From Turritopsis dohrnii (taxonomy: Eukaryota; Cnidaria; Hydrozoa; Anthoathecata; Oceaniidae), in NCBI GenBank assembly GCA_027922465.2, contig BQMF02000270.1:186001-250000 (forward strand): DNA of 64,000 bases, in the 5' to 3' direction. Both the position numbers and the translations under genes were made by a program. Each line of letters opens with the position of its first letter. The first letter of the stretch is position 1. This document shows, one piece after another, positions 35,457 to 47,400 of this stretch. Under the pieces are notes generated by a model that worked only from the letters and a program-made list of their open reading frames with translations, had not been told where the DNA came from and searched no databases.

Positions 35457-35590
35457 TAGTCTGTTCAAAAAAAATGTGCACTAATTTCAGCTTTTATATA
35501 AAAACCAGGCTCAAGGGAATTGATGTAATTTGCTAAATCTGGTTTCCACATGATAACTGAAATTAGTGCACATTTTTTTTGAACAGACTA
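35457..35590. mobile_element. 134-bp MITE with perfect 34-bp terminal inverted repeats
   Basis: The terminal repeats 35457-35490 and 35557-35590 begin TAGTCTGTTC and are perfectly complementary over 34 bp. TA at 35455-35456 and 35591-35592 is the target-site duplication. The TAGTC start matches that of the full-length pogo element at 59332, suggesting related transposases. It lies 125 bp past the stop of the Rab exchange factor gene, so probably in its 3' UTR. Confidence 0.93.
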
Positions 35591-35714
35591 TAATTACCAT
35601 TAAAAATATTATTTTTATCTTCTCCATTGAGAATCGAAGGGAAACAATTTACAACACTTTTCCATTTGGAGATCTGGGACTTTTAATAAAACCATTATGT
35701 GTTTTGTTTAAATA

Positions 35715-36845
35715 TTATTCTCTGCACAAGCCGAGTGTTGCCAGAGATATTTCTGCTCGTTTCTTCATCATTTCCCAATACATTACATTCACATCCTTCT
35801 TCAGAATACCTTGTCTAATGTATCTCAGAAAAGTAAGAAAGTCAACAACAGACACAATCCGGCTTCGGCAAGTAGCAGATATCGGAAACCATTCATCAGA
35901 ATCTGTCGTACGTATCCTATAGGGACAATCCCCAACAACTTTCGTTAAAGCACATTTCTTAGGTTTTGATTTGATTGGTTCGATGGCTAACGTATTATTT
36001 TGAACTGCTCTATAGATAGCTTTTGTGAGCTCATCATTGGGAAAACGTAAACATGGAATAATGTCGTCCTTATGTATCAAGCTCAGAAATGCGTGGTCTT
36101 TAAACGGGCAATTGTTTTCAATCCATGCAAGGAACTGCTGGAATACAATAGGGTCCACTTCTTTTTTGTTTATTGGGTCAACAACAATCCAATTTTCATC
36201 ATCTTTGGAAATATAATGGTACGTTTCACAGTCACGGCAAATTTGACCTGCACTTGGTGCTCTTTTGTGCGAGGGCTTGCCAGGATTGGCAGGTGTAGAA
36301 GTTATTACTAATGTCTTCAATGCAGACACTTCTGCTTGAAGACCATCCAGTTTTAATTGACTTTCATGCAGTTTCTTTTCCGCTAAAGCACGACCAACGT
36401 TTGCTTCATTCACCATTTTGTGAGCTTCTTCAAACAAACTGGCAGTCAGTTCTTCCACTTCCAAATCGACTTCGTCTCGAACACGTGACAAGGCTCTGCA
36501 TTGGTCATCTCGACTACGTAATTCATTTTGAGCATGCTTCAAATCAGATCGCAGTTTCTCAAATGCCTGCCATGAAAGTTCCCCATTTAATGAACCATCC
36601 AATGATAAAACAGATGACTCATCAGTTGTGTTGGGTGTTACAACTCCATTGGAGATTGATCGATCACGAGCTGCTGATAAATCATCTGCAGTATAATGGA
36701 GATGTGATGGGCGAATCAAAGACTTGCTACAGGCTGATGCATTACTTACTGTTCGTTTTCCAAGTTCTGCAGATATGTCTGGCTCACTTGATGTTCTTTG
36801 AATGGTGATACTTAAATCTGGCTTCAATAAATGGTTGGAGGACAT
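35715..36845 (-). CDS. RAB3IP: Rab guanine-nucleotide exchange factor, Rabin8/GRAB (Sec2) family
   Basis: An uninterrupted frame of 376 aa, close to the length of vertebrate GRAB (RAB3IL1) and somewhat shorter than Rabin8 (RAB3IP). Residues 1-90 are Ser/Thr-rich and probably disordered. Residues 91-182 form the long Sec2 coiled coil (WQAFEKLRSDLKHAQ, EVEELTASLFEEAHKMVNEA) that opens Rab8-type GTPases for GDP release. Residues 200-376 match the conserved C-terminal part of the family (NTLAIEP, FLRYIRQGILKKD, YWEMM, SLATLGL). Its usual role is to activate Rab8 on vesicles for exocytosis and ciliary membrane growth. The coding region has no intron; an acceptor (TTATTAG at 36857-36863) lies just before the ATG, so a 5' UTR intron or trans-splicing is likely. 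Invertebrates have one gene, so the choice between the two vertebrate symbols is arbitrary. Confidence 0.93.
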   Translation of the reverse strand: MSSNHLLKPDLSITIQRTSSEPDISAELGKRTVSNASACSKSLIRPSHLHYTADDLSAARDRSISNGVVTPNTTDESSVLSLDGSLNGELSWQAFEKLRSDLKHAQNELRSRDDQCRALSRVRDEVDLEVEELTASLFEEAHKMVNEANVGRALAEKKLHESQLKLDGLQAEVSALKTLVITSTPANPGKPSHKRAPSAGQICRDCETYHYISKDDENWIVVDPINKKEVDPIVFQQFLAWIENNCPFKDHAFLSLIHKDDIIPCLRFPNDELTKAIYRAVQNNTLAIEPIKSKPKKCALTKVVGDCPYRIRTTDSDEWFPISATCRSRIVSVVDFLTFLRYIRQGILKKDVNVMYWEMMKKRAEISLATLGLCRE

Positions 36846-38897
36846 ATTTATCTAACCTAATAATATAAGAGAAATGAAGTTTGATTTATTTTCAAAATTT
36901 TAATAACAAGGCATAGCACTTCTTTTCCCAATATTTAGGAATGATCAGGTATGGAAAAAGCCCAGGTTCCTGAGGTTCCTAGAGAACTCTTTTCTATTGA
37001 CAATAACAAATCATCAAAATTAATATCTAGCAGGGAAAAAGAAGAGACAGAATTGATTGAATTTTTCATGTTAGGGCACCTATAATTAATCATTTGTTCA
37101 TAGCCATTTTTTATGCAAAAATCCCAATGCGGGATGCAGTGATTATTTGATTATTTTTCATTTTTATTTTTACTATTGCTCCTTTTAAAAACTTGTTATA
37201 TTTATAAAATACAGAACATAAACTAATGGGTTTTTCAAGGGCGCTTGGTGCATTCTGTAAACAAATTTGACATTCCGTAAGTTAACAAAAGTTTTATAAA
37301 CGCATGATAAAATTCGGAACAGAAGTTCATTGGTTTTTTTAAAGCCGTTGGTGAAAAGCTTATCAACAATTTTTGGTTATACAGTTTATGAACGTTTACA
37401 TCATTTTTCGATTTTACCTCGCTGGTTACTTCGCAGCAATAAAAGAAGAAAAATCCTATTTTTTCATGATTTTATAACTTTAGAAAAATAATCAAACTCA
37501 ATGTGCAGTTATTGAATTTTAATTCTGAATGCGACGGAAGAACTATGAACGAATGATTAATTATAGGTGGCCTTATAAAATAGACAAGCTTCTGAGCGAT
37601 TTAATGTATATATATATATTGTTCATTGATTGATAATTGCTATTATGTTATACACAATAAATGCTGTATATAGATAAAGTCCATTTTCCTTGATGTTCCA
37701 CATGAATTACATGATTTAATTTAAGGGCTCAGTGTACGTTTCAAAAGTGAACATTTTTTTTTTCAAACTTTTTTGGACACATTTCTAGGGAAAAATAAAT
37801 TTTTAGGGAAAAATATTCCTTTTTGAGAAAGTGATAGGCATTTTTCGTTATTCAACATTTCTAAGTTATGACAACCTTTAACGTAATTTGTTATATACTT
37901 CAAAAGCCGTTTAATTAAATTTGTAGGTCACCTGTGAATTTATTATAAGGCTGTCATATTGTTGTGTATATGTGATGAAAAATTTTTAGTGGTCTACCTT
38001 CTTTGAGTTCCATCTTCCCGGCACACTATGTTTTCACTAATTGTGAGGAATCGGCACAACCAAAAAACATTTAAAAAACCTTTTTTTGGGGAGTTAGAGC
38101 CCAAAGAAGCAAACAAAAGTCCTTATTTTTGATTGTTTTTACAGACCAATTTCTTCCTTTATTATCATTTTATACACTGTTGGAAAGAAAATATATTGCT
38201 CTACACAAATTCAAGAAATATGTTTAATGAAAATGAAACGGTAAAAAGAAATAACGGAAAAAGTTATGCAATGCAATGTGAGTAAAACGTATATACTACA
38301 CTAAATGCTCTCTGTGCACTTCAAAATTCTGTCCATCTTGTGGTTTATGAGAACCCAATGCCAATAACATAGAGTTTCCTTAAATACATAGCACTTTTAA
38401 TACATAGCACTTCTCTTGAAATTGTGTGAAGTATGCTCTCTTGAACTTTCTTTACATTTATTTCTCTAGCTAACTTTTTTCTCTCTAAACTCGTCTATTA
38501 TAACAAGATCATGAAAATTCGGCTACAAACCTGTGTAAATTGGTTTTAATCCTAACTAAAATTTTACTACTTATGAGCATAACATACCCCATGATGCATA
38601 TATGCCCGTTGCCGTGTTGGCATGATTATCAAAACTACTCTCCTCAAAAACAATTATTATCGACTACTCTCGATATTTGTTTATTTTTTACTCGTAAACA
38701 CAAGAAAATAACAAACTTGCAATAACATACCCTAAATCATTTAATAAGTAGAAACATTTTACCTCAAAGTTAAAACCAAATGTTCATAAATTAAAATAGA
38801 TAGAATTCAAACAACAACACTGGTGACTGGCATTGCACGTTAATTCACTTGTACTATCATAACATGACTACCATTATGGCTCACTGGCTCGACATAA

Positions 38898-38934
38898 CGC
38901 TCCCTCCTCCCCCTCCTCCTCCTCCTCCTACTGA
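38898..38934. repeat. TCC/CCT microsatellite
   Basis: A pyrimidine tract of about 12 CCT units (CTCCTCCCCCTCCTCCTCCT). Confidence 0.85.
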
Positions 38935-40904
38935 GGGAAAATTTCTTGGCGAAATATCGAAGATGATTTCGGAAAACCCTTGTTAGCGCCAAATTTGGGT
39001 TGGTTATTATTTGAAGTTAATCTCAAATGTTAAATGTTGTAATATAAAATTACCAGATCATTATCTTTTGCAAATGGATCATAATAATCACATTTACCCA
39101 CAACAGGAATGTAAGCAATTCTTCCAGATAGAGATAAATCAGAAAGAAGACATTTCTACTGATATACCATTAATTATTCAAATCTCCAGAATGTTATCGA
39201 AGAATAAGATCAAGTGGAAAAAGTGTTGGATTAAGACATTTTAAGTTAATCTAAAGAAAACAAATTTGAGATCTGTTTGAAATTTGATATTTCAATGGCC
39301 TCACTTACTCATCTTATTTACAAAAGGATTTCATTTTGAATGAAAAAATTAGATTAGAAGGTGAAATTCTCTTATTTCAAAAAATTTTGATTTGCAGTGT
39401 TTCAGAATTGATAACACACTTATTCCCCAGACCTCTATTAGTCTTTGAATAAAATCACTTTGATCATATAATATGTTTTTGATTGAGATTCAACCTGGAA
39501 CTAAATAACGCAGGAGGGCTGAAAACAAAGTAGCTAATTTCCATGTCTTTGAAACTACCCTACATATAAAATCTAGGGAAAAGAAGCACAAAAGATTAAG
39601 TTTTTCTAACAACACGACTATTCAGATTTGGACAAGAAGGAATTAAAAACAAAATGGCCGAAAATTAAGAACAATCTGACCTTGAATTTTCTTATAGAAC
39701 TATTGATTTAAGGTGGTGTTATTTCTCATTTAAAAACTTTCGATATGCTTCAGCACTAACGTTATTGATGAAATTGAGAGAAAAGAGATCATACATAAAT
39801 ATGAAAGCTAAAAAAGTTTTGAAAAAAAAAACAGCCAATCACAGGCGAGCTTTCAATGTTTATCATAGCTCAAGCATTCATTTGGTCTGCTCAACTGCTT
39901 TGCTTATTTTCATTAAGTTCATATTTCTGTTTAAAATTTCGGATTTTTGTGTAGTCCCTTTGATCACGTGTGAGAGTAAAAGAAAGTTACCAGCACACCG
40001 CGGAGACATCCGATCTCATTTTCATATTATGGTTTTTTCGCCTGCGCATTTAAATTTAACGCCTTCATGATTTTCACATTTTTTTTTCACATTTTTTTGG
40101 AAAGCGCGGAAAACAGCTGGTCTGTCCGTCCGTCCCCGAACAACGTCATTACAGACAGAGTTTTTTGTCCACAATTCTAGCCTGGATTCCTCGTCACACA
40201 CACTAGAGAGTTATCCTCTACCAAGCTTTTTCTCGATTGTGGTTTGTGTTAATGAGTAATAAACTGAAAGCTATCAAGAATCAGTTTATTCACTGTTAGT
40301 GCGGCTTTAAATGCACTGAAACGCGATCATATGAAATTCTACCATCCAATAAAAGAATGCTATTCTGCGCTCACACCTCGTAGATGCTTTTAGAGGAGTA
40401 TGACTTTATGGAATGTAGTTGATAGCCATTTTTCAAAACAAAACGTACCAAACCGAACAAGTAAAAGAAGCGGACGATTCATACAAAATATATTTGTGTG
40501 TTTAAGTTTATATTTTGACCCGAATTGCCCAATTTTGGTCAAATCAGTACCTTTTTAAATGGTACTTTAAAAATGAATGCATTTCAATACTCCTACGGTC
40601 TTCAGACCTCGAGTAATTATCGAATATGAAAATCATTCCAATAGCAACCGTGCAAGCAACCAGGGATAATGTTAAGATATCTCTGAAGCAACTATTCACA
40701 CTGTTTCTGCGTGGAACAAGCAGTGGTTTGGCTTACTGTTGCAATTTCAGTCAAAGAACGACAGGACTCATTTGTATTTGCTATGATTATGATTGTGTAT
40801 AGGTCCGTTGGTAATAATCTACAGGAAATTTATGAAGTGATTTTCCTGCTTAATTTCTCAAGATTTTAGACAGGAGGAACTTGTGTTTTTCTGTTCATTG
40901 GAAA

Positions 40905-41097
40905 TACCGTATTTTCTTGAATAGAAGCCCGCGGCTTGTCTTAAAAACACGTCGTTGTTATTCCATTCGCGTCTTTAATTTTATGCCTTCAAAAAATAAA
41001 TGCGACTTCTATTCAAGGGCGACTTCTATTTATGTTTCAAAGAGAATTGTTGTGGCTTCTATACGAGGGCGTGGCTTCTATTCAAGAAGATACGGTA
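40905..41097. mobile_element. 193-bp MITE with TACCGTATTTTC ends
   Basis: Inverted ends of about 26 bp (TACCGTATTTTCTTGAATAG at left, its inverse at right) match with one mismatch, with TA at each border. The interior repeats TTCTATTCAAGGGCG-like motifs in both orientations. It is non-coding. Confidence 0.88.
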
Positions 41098-41571
41098 TTC
41101 AAAGGCGTTCATAAGAGATTGAACTTATTGAAGCAATATTGCACAACTTTTAAAACAGGAAGAATTTTGTCATACGAGTTTTAATAAAATGGTGAAAATA
41201 GCGCGTCGTTCTATGCTTCGAGTTCAACCAGTTCAATAGCCCATGACGTAAAAAATGAATTAACGTGCTTTCGCTGGTGAAGGTGCAAAATATCCTATAA
41301 GGCGTTGATATTAAGTTTAATCTTATTGACATTTTGTAAGAGAATTCATGACTCGGGCGTTTAAAACATATTCCACCTGTTACTAACAGGTTTCGAAAGT
41401 ACTCAGCAATTGCGCGATTGAACTGATTAGAATTCAATGGCTATAAAACTTGACCGATTTTTTGGTTTATCAAAATTGAAAACAAAAATGTATACTTATG
41501 AGACTTAAAAGAAACAAATAAATAAATATGGGAAGAGAAAGCCATCTTCGACTCTTTCATACAAACCTTAT

Positions 41572-41777
41572 ATGGTGGTCATTCATAACGAGAATTCAGA
41601 TTTATGCCTGAGTCATCGAGTAATAATTTCGTCGTTGTTTTCGCACATCCCCAAGGAACAGCAAAATGTAAAGCAGATCTTAAATTGGCTGAAAAGAAGA
41701 GACTTGGCGCAAGATACTAATCATGAATTTTATCGGCAGTTTAGCCAAGGAAATGTAACGGTGGGAAACCTGATTGG
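41572..41777 (+). CDS. candidate first coding exon of an unknown gene
   Basis: It starts with ATG, runs 68 codons plus two bases, and ends at a good donor (ATTGG/GTAAGAG). The encoded segment includes SHRVIISSLFSHIPKEQQNV, then NWLKRRDLAQDTNHEFYRQF and a hydrophobic end; the codon use looks coding. I found no second exon: the best acceptor candidate (AAATTTTAG near 42187) gives a stop in the required phase. I recognise no family. Confidence 0.35.
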
Positions 41778-42439
41778 GTAAGAGAGAATTTAAGAAAGTT
41801 CGGCTCCTCGCAGCATGCATGCATGCAGTAGAGATTTCAGAAGAAAGAAAATATCAAGTATAAATAGGGTGCTGTTAGGGCGGGATCGATATTCAAGGCC
41901 AAAGTTATGGGTATAACCTTCCATGTTTACCATGTGTGTTTACCTTTGAATGTGAAGAAATTTCTTCAAGAGAGTTTCTTCACATTTTCCTTTCCACGTG
42001 TATATATACCCTAACAGTGTATTTGCGTGAATTAAGAGAGAGGTGTTGCAGGTTGTTGAAAAGATTTTGGTGGAGAATTTTAAGATGGAATGACGCACAA
42101 CCACAGGTCTAATCAAATGAATGCAACCATTCTCTCTCTTGATGAATAGAGCTGTTCGAATAATTTTTTTCACTACTTAAATTTTAGGCTATAGAACTTA
42201 ATATGGCATGTGACGAGAATACCCAGAAAAATATTTGTGACTTCAGGAGATTAGGAAGTAGCGGGTAATGTGGCATTGTTCTCGACTCAACCTCGTACAA
42301 AGGGTTTTTTGCGTTTTAAAATACGAACGGCGGATCACATGTTGTTTTTGAAAGAAAGTGTAGGAGGATTGGAAATCAAAGATTTACATAGAACTTAAAG
42401 TTCTGAATACACGTGATCATAACGAGCGGACATTTTTTT

Positions 42440-43190
42440 AAAAATCGATTGCTCTCTACACAAGGCCCAAGCCACTACCAGGCAGAGAGCTCCACACTCC
42501 AGCTAACAAATCTAAACATTCATTTATCAACTTGCACTGCATTTACATTATGAAGAAATGGGAGCAATTAAAAGCGTTTCCATACCACCATTCGGTACCA
42601 ACATAGAAATTCCTATGTTACCAATATCATATTATATTTCTATGGTACCAACGAAGTGAGTGAGTGTAGATAGGCCTTTCCGAACAATGGCCTTCCGAGA
42701 TCACAAAGCCTTTTCGTCGTTAGACGTTTCTTATTGGTCACGGCTTTAGTCAACTGATTATTGGAATATAGGGTTTCTTCACAACCTCGTACCCAGGGTT
42801 TGTTCTCTGCAAGGCCAAAGCCACTACTAGGCAGAGAGCTACAAGATAAGAAGCCCAATAAGGAGACCGGTGTTCATCATCTTAGAGTAGATATAGCACT
42901 GCAAGCAGCACATCTACACTAATAGACGAAGTAGGGGTACTAGACCGGATGGTATCTCTACCTGCCCCTAAAGACAATTATGGCTTGCCACCAGGTGTTT
43001 TTATCGAGGAAGGTTGCCTACCAAAACTGAAGAAGCCTTCCCCTCCATTGAGCAAGACTGACCCCGCCGGACGCCAACCCGGTATTTTAATGTCCCGGGG
43101 TAAAATAATTATAAGTTTATATAAGGACAGCACCATCCGTATATAAAAATAGGCAAGCAACCCTAGGTACTAGGTTGGGTTTCGTCGTCG
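42440..43190. repeat. repeat-like block, less AT-rich than surroundings
   Basis: The motif AAGCCACTACCAGGCAGAGA occurs at about 42470 and, slightly changed, at 42819. CCTCGTACCCAGGG near 42786, a motif I associate with dispersed repeats, and higher GC content also set it apart. The reading frames are short. I could not assign it to a known element class. Confidence 0.45.
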
Positions 43191-44407
43191 TCTATGATTT
43201 TTAAGATTATTTCTGGTCAGTCATAACATTAACAAAACTGGCGTTGACTTGCTGACGTAATTGGCTGCATTTGTTAATTGAATGAACGAGGCAATACACA
43301 ATATTTTCGTTAACCCAAACAGAGATAACATAGTTTCGGCTGCGAACGGTTCATGATCAAGATTAGATGTGTTAACTACTTTTTTACAATGAACGTATGA
43401 CAAGACTTTTTTTAACTGTGTTCACACTACTGTTTGAGAGAAGTTGGATTCAGCGAATCATAAGAATGTTGCTTTTTAGTGGTGATTAAATTGAATTTTC
43501 TCCTAAATACATATTCTTGGTGATCATTTGATTGACAGTTACTAACATTATCTTAATTCAGAAAAAAAAAAAATACAAAATGAAGATATAAAATCAAAGG
43601 GCTGTAAACTAATATGTAGCAAAGTTAATATACATGCAAACGTACAAAAAACATGACCATTTCGTTACCAGTTCGAAATTTGCTTCAAAGAACTGTTCCA
43701 GAAAATTCTATGAAACTTTCCAAGGAGAAAAAAAGTTCAATGAAAAAAAATTCAAATCGAAATTTCTAAGCATGATTTTCTCAAAATTTTGTGCAAGTCA
43801 TTGATGAAACTTTATATAACGCACCTACGTCAGCAAAAAGCGCGTTCTATAAAAATGCTATTATACGAAAAGATAATGACAGAAATAAACAAAAACGAGA
43901 AGGATTTCAATGACTAAACTCACCGCAATAAATTACTATATTCTCTACCGATATATAAACTAGAACGGTTGTCCACAACCGCATTAACCTAGAACCGAGC
44001 TTTGTTTGGCATTAATACTATGTTCGATCATCACTGCATGACAACCACACAAACACAATGACAGGGTACTCCACGAATATCGATACAGGTTTGCAGAACA
44101 AGTTTTGCCAACAAGAATGATCACGTGCACTGCCGATCATCACTGAGTTGCTATGGTGATTATGTGACCTCGTTCTGAGGTTAACCTGTGACTTCTTGTT
44201 CTTGAGTTTGGTTGTCTCCTCGTTTAGACGTCTGATGAATTCGTTGTTTCTAGAAAGAACTTTAGATAGCACCACAAAGGCAAGAAACAAGAAAACGAAG
44301 AAAAAAGAATTCAATGGGGAGCCGGGTTGTTCAAAGCCAATGCAGCGCGAAATCAGAAGCAATTGCTTACAAAAATCACTGGTTGAAATAATTTAAAAAC
44401 ATCAATT

Positions 44408-47400
44408 CTAATGAAGAATGGAATATTTAACATAAAAAGAATAGAGGTGTCGAGCAGGGAGAGCAACAGGTGGAGAGCGTACTTTATATGTTTGATTGTA
44501 CGCCTCCCGAACAAGGGCGTACGGAAAACACACGTCCAGCTCGTCTTGAGTCATGTAAATCGATTCTTTCACGATCTAAAACGATATGATAGCGACCTTC
44601 GTTATATTTGTATCGCGTAAGGTTTCGATAAAGAAAAGATAAAATCAATATTTCACCAAATCCAGCAAGATGTAAGCAGAGCTTCTCTGGCGTGGGATGA
44701 ATTCCTTGCTTGCAACATTTCCCACGTCTAGACCAAGCCTTAGTAATCCAGTAGATGCAATCTAAATAACAAAACAATAAATGAATTATTAACGCTGTCC
44801 AATCCAAATCGTGGTTGGAAATATATAGCCAATTAAAAGCCACCTTTAAAAAGATTTTCATTTTCTCCTCCACGTTTTCTCCTGTGATTGTGAACAAAGC
44901 TTGCGGGAGTAAGTTCATAGCGATTGCCATACAATGAACGTTGTTCTCGTGAGCTGTGAGAGAGGAGAAAGAAATCACAAACCATTTCATCGTGGTTTCT
45001 TCAAATAACGGGCTGTATAATACACTGACAAAATACAATGATGATGTTATCAGAGCGACGGACATGAAGTGTCAATGATGCGACCAGAATCCCTTGCCGT
45101 CACATCACGTCGCCGTCACATCAACACAGTCAACTAACAAACTAGATTATAGTTGGCAGAGAAACCAACCGTTGTACTTTCTTACTAGCTTTGTAGTCAT
45201 GTCTTTAAGAAAAATCAATCGCCCAAATCTACTGACGTATGACGCCCTAACGCCCGAAGAGTAAGTGAAAAGCAACTAACCTTCTAGCAGGGAGTTGTAT
45301 TCGCTGGTGTCTTTAAACGCCACCGCTGATATTGATAACGCCCAAAATGTCTAAAAAACCGATAAAAACACGTAGTCTCGACAAACCAAACACAATTCAT
45401 TGCAAAAAAAACGTTCGTCTTACCAGTAACAAAGTCCAAATTAAACCGTCTTCTTCATTCTTTTCTAGAATGGAAACGGAAAAATTCGGATAACCGGATA
45501 TCTGCGACGTAATTTCGGATAAATTCGGAAGATTAAGCACTTACCACGACTGTTCCTTAACGCGTGATACAATTCCGCGTCGAAGTCACACTCCAAACCA
45601 GCAGCTTGCGCCATTTCATGAGTCAGCTAAAAAAAATCCATAACCACCAATCAGCTTCGATGTATTTCACACGATAACCAATGAAATCTTTTGAAAAGTT
45701 CTAACTAACATGTGATTGGTTAAACTTACAGTGGATTCATTTCTGCTATTGTTCTGTTTGAAATCCCTTAAAACATGCATCAAGTATGGTACGCGGCGAG
45801 GTAGTACCTAAAGAAAGAATATTTCAAAATAAGATCAAGAAACAGTAAGGGTGTCTTAGGCAGGCAGTAGCTAAAACAGTCTGACCATTCTCTCACTGAC
45901 CCAAACAAATTTTGCAAGGTTTACACTACGAGCATGACTGGTGAGTGTGAATATGCTAATCAGAAAAGTTTTCAACTTACATCACGTAGGCCGCCATTAA
46001 GCATTTGACGAAAAATTAAAAATATTCCGATGTGTGTCGTTCGCGTTATTAGTTCATCGAAATCTAAAAAAAACATGTCAGCCATGCTACAGTAAATTTC
46101 CGCGTGCCGCTACTTGAATAATATTCGACTAATTCGAAACAGCATATTTGTTACATGGAGTATCATCTTGTGCAATTAACAACAGGAAGATATTACTTAC
46201 TTCTGATGCGTTTCAATGCTTCATATAAGTCATATCGTAACGGTGACTCACAAACAGCACCAAGAACATCTTTGTTTACCAATACAAGTTTCTATGGAAA
46301 CAATAAACAGTTTTGTTGAGTTGAATAAAAAAGTCCATTAGGGAAAGTATCAGTGAAGGAGATCTCTTATCACTTGAGATCTCTATCACTGGTGATTTTT
46401 TAATTCCACAACACTTCTTCGAGAAAATACATCGATATTACATCGTACTCCCTTACCTTCAATTCTTCAACCTCAGCTATGATTCTCTGAACTAATTTTC
46501 TTGAAAAATGTCGAACTCCGTAAGCGCCCAGTAGTTCCGCTAACGCCCTCAGTTCTACAAAATTAATTAGTTTGTTTAACCTCCTGAATATTTTCGATTT
46601 TAAAATTTAATTCTTTCTGAAATCTGAATTTCCAGGGGGAAGCAAAGTAGCCTACAATCAAAACTGATATAAAAACGATTATTACCTGTGACGTCAGTGT
46701 AATCTTCGACACGTGGAAATCCAACTTTAGCACGTGTGATGAATGACTGGCGTGCTGGCGAGTACACAACGCCACCAGAGGCGAAAATACGTTTCAAAAG
46801 AATGTCGTTGTACCTACATGAGAACGAATCAACAAATTATGAAAAGTTACAAAACAACTTATTAGAACATACGATTGCTTATGGCTTCATTTACTTTATA
46901 TAAAGTCACAATAGCAAAAACTGTTCTTGTAAATTTCCAAAGAACCTTCTGGCTTGTAAACCCATCGTAGTCTGGGTTGGCCAGCTACCAAGAAGTGTAA
47001 ACACTAGTCAGGGTTGGTCCATCTACCAAAACGTGTAAACACTAGTCAGGGTTGGTCCACCTACCAAAACGTGTAAATACTAGTCAGGGTTGGTCCACCT
47101 ACCAAAACGTGTAAATACTAGTCAGGGTTGGTCCACCTACCCAAACGTGTAAATACTAATCAGGGTTGGTCAACCTACCAAAACGTGTAAATACTAGTCA
47201 GGGTTGGCCCACCTACCAAAACGTGAAAATACTAGTCAGGGTTGGTCCACCTACCAAAACGTGTAAATACTAGTCAGGGTTGGCCCACCTACCAAAGCGT
47301 GTAAATACTAGCCAGGGTTGGTCCACCTACCAAAACGTGTAAATACTAGTCAGGGTTGGCCCACCTACCAAAACGTGTAAATACTAGTCAGGGTTGGTCC

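Larger units (their letters stand above)
36864..44407. other. large region with no secure gene
   Basis: Contains one candidate exon (41572-41777), a 193-bp MITE (40905-41097), a TCC microsatellite (38898-38934), and a less AT-rich repeat-like block at 42440-43190. Other reading frames are short and lack starts, splice sites or motifs. Confidence 0.55.

Noticed and set aside
36311..36808. 165-codon plus-strand frame
   Set aside because: Antisense shadow of the Sec2 coiled-coil coding region.
44018..44362. Minus-strand frame with a hydrophobic segment and a coiled-coil-like stretch after NCKAP1
   Set aside because: It looks coding but has no ATG and no room for an upstream exon after the NCKAP1 stop; evidence too thin to call.
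44954..45065. Upstream extension of the minus-strand frame at NCKAP1 exon 29
   Set aside because: Phase and family alignment place the exon start at 44953; the extension is intron.
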